Positions 7,006 through 12,043 of a DNA stretch of 12,043 nucleotides are shown one piece after another. Numbering within the stretch: the stretch's first letter is position 1; every line of letters starts with the position of its first letter. Source of the stretch: CAYOFK01 sp964403185 (GTDB lineage: Bacteria; Bacteroidota; Bacteroidia; Bacteroidales; VadinHA17); NCBI GenBank assembly GCA_964403185.1, contig CAYOFK010000092.1:1-12043 (forward strand), written 5' to 3'. The translations under genes were made by a program, and so were the position numbers. The notes below the pieces were generated by a model. It was not told the DNA's origin. It saw only the letters and a list, made by a program, of their open reading frames with translations, and did not search any database.

Positions 7006-8361
7006 CTACTTCTTTCTATACTTGGCTGCCTGGTAATCGGGATGAACCAGGAGCTGATCATAGTTTTCAGGCCATTCATGAGTAAGAAAGACCTTCCAGT
7101 ATAATTCCTTAGAAGTACTGTCCCAGTGAAGCAATGTGGTGCGATACTGATGTGTTTGAAAAAGATTCATATAAATAAAAAATCCAAACAAAGGAATAAT
7201 TAACAAATAAGATCTCCCGAAACGCCTTAAAAGATTATTAATAAATGCCGCCAATGGAAACGCCAATAAAGCATAACTTTCAACCATTGGCCGGGCACCA
7301 AATCCGCCTCCATACCACCAACACCACCAACTGAAGATAATATAAGTATTAAGAACCAAATACAAGACCAGGGGGATTCTGAAAAAAGAGAGTTTTGATT
7401 TCATTAAAAACAAACCCATAACAGAAAATATCATAACAGGTGTATATACCAGCCAGCCTTTCCTGTAACTAATCAAACCCTTTATAATCTCGGGATCAGA
7501 AAAATAAAATCTTTCCTCACCATAAGAATTATATATCCACTGTCCGGTAATCAATTTCCAATAAATCAGTTGTGGAAGGATCACAAGGAAAGCAGATACG
7601 AATACGATCAGGAGTGGTTTTAGAAAAACCTTATTGAGATTTTTCAGTCCGTACACAAAAGGAATTATAAAGACAACCAGATTTGATGGCCTCACCAGTA
7701 CAATGAGTCCTGCAAGCAAACCCAGCAAAACTGACCTTGTGATGCCTGGATGATCAAAGAAAAGGAACACAATCCTGATCAATGCTGCAAACAGAAAAAA
7801 ACTATATACATGGGACATGCCAGGCTCCACAGAAGTATAATAGAAAAGGTTTGTGGCCAGGAATACCAGGATAAAAGTCAGGGTAGTGATCAGCTGATTG
7901 AAAAACTGTAATAAAATTCTTCTGAGCAACAATAAACCCCAAAAGAAGTAAAATATAGCCGCCAGAAGAATGAAGAGTTCATAAACTGCACTATATTCTG
8001 TTGCCGGTACTCCTGTTATTTTGGCAATCAGATGGGCCACCAGGAAAAAGGGTGCATTCAGGACCGCCACGCCCATAGGCATTTTTAACACAGACTTACC
8101 GGAGGGAGCCTCGTGGGTCCATATCCTGAGATCCGGATCCTCTATATGTTCTGCAACAAAATCAAAACCCAGGTCATGGTAAATGAAACCGGCAGGGAGA
8201 TAGGCATAATAGCTGATAACGTCATTCTGAATAATCCCCCTTGTGTTGTATTTCCCAGTATTGATCCCATAAATTAATGCATAGATGGTAAGACCAAGGA
8301 TCACAAGGATGGAATACTTGCCTTTAATAAACTGTATGATTTGAGTCAATAAACTAGTCAC
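7006..8361 (-). CDS. multi-membrane GT-C-like glycosyltransferase (family 39-like)
   Basis: Integral membrane protein of 451 residues with about ten to twelve hydrophobic helices. After the first helix (about 17-33) the loop carries an acidic residue in NDVISYYAYLP (D47), the position where GT-C enzymes of the PMT/ArnT type place their catalytic Asp. A polar loop of about 60 residues follows, and an aromatic-rich loop SWWCWWYGGGFGARP lies near the C-terminal third. Such enzymes transfer sugars from polyprenyl-phosphate carriers on the periplasmic side. No sequence feature identifies donor or acceptor. The start is a GTG at 8361; the next in-frame ATG is about 90 codons in, after the first helix and the key loop. 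The start overlaps the end of the preceding gene by 8 nt, which implies translational coupling. A non-catalytic membrane protein remains possible. Confidence 0.65.
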   Translation of the reverse strand: MTSLLTQIIQFIKGKYSILVILGLTIYALIYGINTGKYNTRGIIQNDVISYYAYLPAGFIYHDLGFDFVAEHIEDPDLRIWTHEAPSGKSVLKMPMGVAVLNAPFFLVAHLIAKITGVPATEYSAVYELFILLAAIFYFFWGLLLLRRILLQFFNQLITTLTFILVFLATNLFYYTSVEPGMSHVYSFFLFAALIRIVFLFFDHPGITRSVLLGLLAGLIVLVRPSNLVVFIIPFVYGLKNLNKVFLKPLLIVFVSAFLVILPQLIYWKLITGQWIYNSYGEERFYFSDPEIIKGLISYRKGWLVYTPVMIFSVMGLFLMKSKLSFFRIPLVLYLVLNTYIIFSWWCWWYGGGFGARPMVESYALLAFPLAAFINNLLRRFGRSYLLIIPLFGFFIYMNLFQTHQYRTTLLHWDSTSKELYWKVFLTHEWPENYDQLLVHPDYQAAKYRKK

Positions 8362-8704
8362 TATTCTTTTTTTTCAAATAGGGTTGATCTTTTCCGGTCC
8401 TTGCAAACAGGACCACCTCGTATTCATATCCGCCTAAAACTATAAAGGGATAGACCGGTTTGAATACCCGGACAACTTTAAAGTTATCATTATCCATGAG
8501 ACGTTCAAGTGGCATACCCCCCTCATTAGGGCCATAATGGGCATCCCATTGAACAAGACTTCCTGGTTCAATCCCGGTCTCCGGTTGTTCCCTGTTCGGG
8601 ATCTTTTCATTACAGGCATCCCTGTCGAAAGGATCAGTTCCCAGTGTATGAAGAAAAAACAGGATAAGCTGCCTATTTGATAGATTTCCGGTTACGACTC
8701 TCAT
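8354..8704 (-). CDS. small orphan protein resembling the C-terminal domain of a larger membrane protein
   Basis: A 116-residue protein with no signal peptide and no clear membrane helix. Its centre and end (SLVQWDAHYGPNEGG, then a segment rich in Val, Phe and Tyr around VLGGYEYEVVLFAR) resemble the soluble tail that follows the membrane part of certain large Bacteroidota membrane proteins. That resemblance is from memory, not a search. Here the membrane part is missing: the frame meets a TGA 18 nt before the ATG, and the MBOAT gene ends 27 nt upstream. The gene could be a remnant left by a deletion or a domain encoded alone that works with the GT-C-like protein, whose gene it overlaps by 8 nt. 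Intact overlap and spacing favour a real gene. Function unknown. Confidence 0.6.
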   Translation of the reverse strand: MRVVTGNLSNRQLILFFLHTLGTDPFDRDACNEKIPNREQPETGIEPGSLVQWDAHYGPNEGGMPLERLMDNDNFKVVRVFKPVYPFIVLGGYEYEVVLFARTGKDQPYLKKKNSD

Positions 8705-8731
8705 TGGAGAATAGTGAATTCAGTCTAAAAA

Positions 8732-10276
8732 TTAAAACCTAAAATAAATAAAAGGCCTCAGATCTGCAGATATTACCTGGTATAATATGAAGAATAACAA
8801 AACAAATCCAAATGCTTTGAATATGATTGGAATTTTTATGTATTGCCCCCTGATCTGTTCTTTCAAACCTGATGGCAACCATTGCAAAATAAACCCGGAA
8901 ATCATCAGGAGAACTACCAGGATATAGGATCTCAGTACTTCCGGCACCAATTGAAGGTCAATACCAAACAGGATTTGTTTCATCATTATCACGGCAGTAT
9001 TCCAGCTATCGGCCCTGAAAACCAGCCAAAGTATTGTTACAAAATGAAACGTAACCGCCATTTGAATAAAGCGAATGAAACGGCCCGGTCTCCCTGAAGA
9101 ACCGAAAAGCCCCTGAAAGGCTTTATGGATTAGCAGTCCGGCCCCGTGCAGCCCTCCCCAGATAATAAATTTGATGCTTGCCCCATGCCACAACCCCCCA
9201 AGCAGCATGGTGATCAGAATATTTATTGAGGTACTCAGCCTGCCTTTACGATTGCCTCCAAGGGGAATGTAAAGGTAATCTCTCAGCCAGGAGGACAGGG
9301 AAATATGCCATCGCCGCCAGAAATCTGTTGGACTTAAAGCTTTATACGGAGCATTAAAATTTATTGGCAGGCGGAATCCAAAAAGAAGGGCCACACCAAT
9401 AGCGATATCCGTATAGCCGGAAAAATCAAAATAAATCTGAAGGGAATAGCCATACGAGGCCAACAGATTTTCAACACCTGTAAATGCTGCCGGATCTTCA
9501 AATATCCGGTCAACAAGATGAGTGGCCAGTGTGTCAGAGAAAAGCAATTTTTTAATAAGCCCACTCATGATAAGAAATAAGGCATGTCCTGCTTCCCTGA
9601 TACTCAGGCTGTAGCGCTTATATATTTGCGGAATAAAATGTGCCGCCCTGACAATCGGGCCTGCCACAAGTTGGGGGAAAAAAGATACGTAAAAAGCGAA
9701 ATCAAAAAAGTTCCGCACCGGGGTCAGCTTGTTCCGGTATATGTCAATGGTATAACTAATAGACTGAAAAGTATAAAAGGATATGCCTACCGGTAAAATA
9801 ATGACAGAGATATCAAGCCTGCTTCCTGATAAGGCATTCATCCATTGAGACAGGTAATTGATCACCGGAATTTGATGGCCGCTTAATGATTGAAAGGCAT
9901 CTGCAAAAAAATAGGCGTATTTAAAATACCCCAGCAATCCGAGGTTCATAACCAGGCTCAGGATCAGAACCAGGCGTTTCAATGCTTTCTTCTGAAAACT
10001 GTAAACCAGGTAACCGGCAACATAATCTGTAATTGTGGAAATCAGCAGTAGCACAAAAAAACAGCCTCCTGATTTATAATAGAAGAAAACACTCACCAGG
10101 AAGAGATACAGTGAACGCCATACATTTCTTTTATACACCAGGGAGTATCCGAGAAATACAACCGACAAAAAAGCCCAGAAATATAACCGGGTAAACAGTA
10201 GTGGTTTGTCTACATTATAAACAAAGATTTCTGAAACCAATGAAAAAAGCTGTTCTGTATTTATTGTTCCAGGCAT
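8732..10276 (-). CDS. MBOAT family membrane O-acyltransferase (AlgI-like)
   Basis: Polytopic inner-membrane acyltransferase of 514 residues. AlgI, PatA and DltB relatives move an acyl group from a cytoplasmic donor across the membrane to an extracytoplasmic glycan or teichoic acid, usually with an SGNH partner. The signatures are clear: GISFYTFQSISYTIDIYR in the first half, FPQLVAGPI, SLQIYFDFSGYTDIA, WHISLSSWLRDYLYIPLGGN with H324, and LLGGLWHGA with the expected catalytic histidine H364. The end FIYFRF is typical of AlgI-like members. Its ATG shares one base with the TGA of the upstream SGNH gene (TGATG), which points to tight co-translation and a working partnership. The 27-nt gap downstream leads into the small orphan gene. 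The family is certain; the acyl group (most often acetyl) and the acceptor glycan are inferred only. Confidence 0.95.
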   Translation of the reverse strand: MPGTINTEQLFSLVSEIFVYNVDKPLLFTRLYFWAFLSVVFLGYSLVYKRNVWRSLYLFLVSVFFYYKSGGCFFVLLLISTITDYVAGYLVYSFQKKALKRLVLILSLVMNLGLLGYFKYAYFFADAFQSLSGHQIPVINYLSQWMNALSGSRLDISVIILPVGISFYTFQSISYTIDIYRNKLTPVRNFFDFAFYVSFFPQLVAGPIVRAAHFIPQIYKRYSLSIREAGHALFLIMSGLIKKLLFSDTLATHLVDRIFEDPAAFTGVENLLASYGYSLQIYFDFSGYTDIAIGVALLFGFRLPINFNAPYKALSPTDFWRRWHISLSSWLRDYLYIPLGGNRKGRLSTSINILITMLLGGLWHGASIKFIIWGGLHGAGLLIHKAFQGLFGSSGRPGRFIRFIQMAVTFHFVTILWLVFRADSWNTAVIMMKQILFGIDLQLVPEVLRSYILVVLLMISGFILQWLPSGLKEQIRGQYIKIPIIFKAFGFVLLFFILYQVISADLRPFIYFRF

Positions 10277-11718
10277 CAGTGGTTCATTTCAAACAATGCA
10301 AAACTTTTCATTATGGCCTGATATAATTGTTCGGCAACAAACTCAGCGCCCTCATAGCTAAAATGTATCCGGTCTTTCCTTGCAAGTGGGGGATCACGTT
10401 CAGTCCAGGTTGCTATTGAGCCCTCGCCTCCCATGGTGCTGTACAGGTCCCAGAATACACAACCGGCTTTAAAAGCAGCATTCTTCTGGGCATCACGGAT
10501 TTTTCCCAGATCTGGGAGTGTTTCAGAACCCGGACCGGCAGGCACCACCATATCTGAAATTCCAATAACCAGCACCGGCAGGTCGTTTCCCAGATGCTTC
10601 AGTAATTTAAGTTCCCGTATCAATGCATGCTCATATTGCTGATATTTGCCTCTGACATTCGTGGCAACGTTTGGCCCAAAATGCAGGATCAACATCTCTA
10701 CCTTCATTTTTCTGAATAATTCACGCAGCAAGGATGTATCAGACCTGGAAAAATCCGTCCCCCTGCTTCCCCGCATTGGAATATTATCAATGGCAATGCC
10801 ACTGGTATCATCAAGGGCGATGCCCAGAATGTGTGGACTTTTTCGGGCCCGAAATGTGAGTTCCAGTTCTGAAGTGTATGAATCAAGAAAAAAATCGGGG
10901 ATTTTCAGGCCCGGATCTGACAGGATCCGTTCCGACCACTGACCTTCCGGGGTTTTTATACCGATGGTAACCGGCCCCTCAACAGCATCCAGAAGAATTC
11001 TGCACCTGTTGTATTTCTCAGAATGATAATACCCCATGTCTGATGCTCCTATTCTGATAGTCGCCTTTTGCACATTTTTCCATTCTTTTTCATAAGGGGC
11101 TGTAAAACTGCTATAGGCCATTAATAATCCCAGCCTGTTATGGTTTATGATCCCCTCATTAAGATCTTTCAAGGTATATCTCCGCCAGTTTGATGAACCT
11201 GAAACATGTACGGACTGGGTATAGGGTACTACCATTGTGGGTGCAATTAATCCCGGTCCGCTGCCACCAAACTTTTCCTGTAACCGCTCCCTTAAGAATG
11301 AAGTAATACGGTCGCCTTCAATCTGCGAGTCTCCGTAATACACTATTCTGATTCCTCCGGGTATGTCACCGGCATTTTTCAACTTATTAAAAAAAGGAAA
11401 TAACAGGGAACTATCATTCCCCGGGAATTCAAGTAAACCAATTTGTTGCGTGATTTTGTCCGGTGGTTCCGGAGCCGGATCCTCAGGCACTTTGTTTGTG
11501 TATTGATTTTGCTCGTTCAGAGTACCTGGGCCCGATAGCATATTTAGCTCCTGATCAATGATTGCAGAAAGGAGACTGTCAGCAGGTGATCTGAAATCCG
11601 GCATTTTCAGGTCAGCACGGCCTTTTATTGTCACAGATTTACCGGAGAATACCAGTCCAATAAAAAGTATCAGCAGAAGTATGGTAAAGAAAAAAAGGAA
11701 CGTTTTAATGGGTCTCAT
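10276..11718 (-). CDS. membrane-anchored SGNH/GDSL hydrolase or acyltransferase with inserted beta domain
   Basis: Protein of 480 residues with an N-terminal hydrophobic helix (about 6-27) that should place the rest in the periplasm, then a low-complexity, Pro-rich linker to about residue 95. The SGNH blocks are present: GDSQ with nucleophile S131, the block II glycine in DNIPMRGSRG (G317), HFGPN with N350, and DRIH with D449 and H452 completing the triad. About 180 residues separate blocks I and II; part of this, roughly 205-310, is beta-rich. The order, with ...EKFGGSGPGLIAP after block I, recalls the peptidoglycan O-acetylesterase Ape1, which carries a carbohydrate-binding module at this place. 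The gene overlaps the MBOAT start by 1 nt, like PatA/PatB or AlgI/AlgJ pairs. It may transfer acyl groups to a glycan or remove them; the sequence does not decide which. Confidence 0.85.
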   Translation of the reverse strand: MRPIKTFLFFFTILLLILFIGLVFSGKSVTIKGRADLKMPDFRSPADSLLSAIIDQELNMLSGPGTLNEQNQYTNKVPEDPAPEPPDKITQQIGLLEFPGNDSSLLFPFFNKLKNAGDIPGGIRIVYYGDSQIEGDRITSFLRERLQEKFGGSGPGLIAPTMVVPYTQSVHVSGSSNWRRYTLKDLNEGIINHNRLGLLMAYSSFTAPYEKEWKNVQKATIRIGASDMGYYHSEKYNRCRILLDAVEGPVTIGIKTPEGQWSERILSDPGLKIPDFFLDSYTSELELTFRARKSPHILGIALDDTSGIAIDNIPMRGSRGTDFSRSDTSLLRELFRKMKVEMLILHFGPNVATNVRGKYQQYEHALIRELKLLKHLGNDLPVLVIGISDMVVPAGPGSETLPDLGKIRDAQKNAAFKAGCVFWDLYSTMGGEGSIATWTERDPPLARKDRIHFSYEGAEFVAEQLYQAIMKSFALFEMNH

Positions 11719-11766
11719 AACTTGTAACTGATCATCCGCATGAGAAGGATTTAACTATTGAAGTTA

Positions 11767-11774
11767 CAAATTTA
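11767..11774 (-). promoter_or_regulatory. possible Bacteroidota -7 box upstream of the SGNH gene
   Basis: The minus strand reads TAAATTTG, an exact match to TAnnTTTG. It would give a start site near 11760 and a leader of about 40 nt before the ATG at 11718. No TTG sits at the expected spacing; the nearest is at 11809-11807, about 32 nt away, so the match is partial. It is the best candidate promoter for the long minus-strand run. Confidence 0.35.
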
Positions 11775-11959
11775 CCTTTAAATCACCCTTCCGGACCAGA
11801 CCCTGGCAAAAAGTCCGTCAGACCGGAGCTCCACACAATTCATAAACTAACCCATTTACAGAAGCCAGGCACCATAATTATACACACGGGTTTGCAATTT
11901 ATTGAAAATGTGCAAAATATCAAAGAATGAGTTTCAGTTCTAGCCGGCATCTTACAATT

Positions 11960-12009
11960 CCGGTCCGTATCTGAACCTGTGCCCTGCGCCAACATCCCTC
12001 ACGGACCGG
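11960..12009. repeat. 9-bp perfect inverted repeat with 32-nt spacer
   Basis: CCGGTCCGT (11960-11968) and ACGGACCGG (12001-12009) are exact reverse complements. Related GGACC/GACCGG words recur at 11791-11797, 11813-11817 and 11821-11826, nearer the SGNH gene. CCGGCATC is also repeated directly at 11944-11951 and 12006-12013. The cluster may be a protein-binding array or part of a structured transcript. Confidence 0.45.
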
Positions 12010-12010
12010 C

Positions 12011-12028
12011 ATCACGGGTCCCCGTGAT
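12011..12028. repeat. perfect 18-nt palindromic hairpin at the window edge
   Basis: ATCACGGG and CCCGTGAT are separated by only two bases; as RNA this would form a seven-pair stem with a four-base loop. No T-run follows on either strand, so it does not look like a standard intrinsic terminator. It lies directly beside the longer inverted repeat at 11960-12009. Confidence 0.4.
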
Positions 12029-12043
12029 ACCCAGACGGCCCAC

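Larger units (their letters stand above)
11719..12043. other. 325-nt intergenic leader upstream of the SGNH-MBOAT run
   Basis: I find no coding region, tRNA or start of a divergent gene here. The part nearest the SGNH gene is AT-rich and contains a possible -7 box. The last hundred bases at the right edge are GC-richer and hold inverted repeats listed separately. The gene upstream, if any, lies outside the window. Confidence 0.6.

Noticed and set aside
10646..10942. 98-codon plus-strand open frame opposite the SGNH gene
   Set aside because: It lies wholly within a well-supported gene on the other strand, shows no recognisable motif and has no neighbours on its strand.

Overview
The window looks like a chromosomal segment from a member of the Bacteroidota, probably a free-living or marine Bacteroidales-like organism. 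The assignment rests on several family resemblances: a short sigma-54 response regulator, an exported M14 carboxypeptidase, an MBOAT/SGNH acyl-transfer pair, starts that mostly lack strong Shine-Dalgarno sites, and moderate GC content. It is an inference; there is no rRNA or other marker gene here. I see no tRNA, CRISPR array, insertion sequence or phage gene.

Layout. Two genes lie on the plus strand at the left: an ABC-2 type (NatB-like) permease (9-1346) and an NtrC-type sigma-54 activator (1372-2538) that ends right after its AAA+ domain and has no DNA-binding domain. They converge on a run of seven minus-strand genes that fills the rest of the window. A short hairpin sits in the convergent gap.

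In transcription order, right to left, the minus-strand genes are: an SGNH/GDSL hydrolase with a beta-rich insert (11718-10276), an MBOAT O-acyltransferase (10276-8732), a 116-residue orphan domain (8704-8354), a GT-C-like multi-membrane protein (8361-7006), isoaspartyl dipeptidase IadA (6947-5775), an exported M14 zinc carboxypeptidase (5696-4119) and an NhaC-family Na+/H+ antiporter (4067-2658). Gaps are 1-nt and 8-nt overlaps or 27-78 nt, so one or two operons are possible.

Functionally the run splits into two modules. The first four genes look like an envelope-glycan module: MBOAT and SGNH would pass acyl groups across the membrane to a periplasmic glycan, and the GT-C-like protein may add a sugar from a lipid carrier. 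The last three look like a peptide-salvage module: extracytoplasmic trimming by the carboxypeptidase, cytoplasmic cleavage of beta-aspartyl dipeptides, and a sodium-linked transporter. The most interesting points are the HTH-less activator with an altered GAFTGA loop, the MBOAT/SGNH pair with an Ape1-like domain order, the detached C-terminal domain at 8354-8704, the glutamate that replaces the usual metal-bridging lysine in IadA, and the repeat-rich leader at the right edge.
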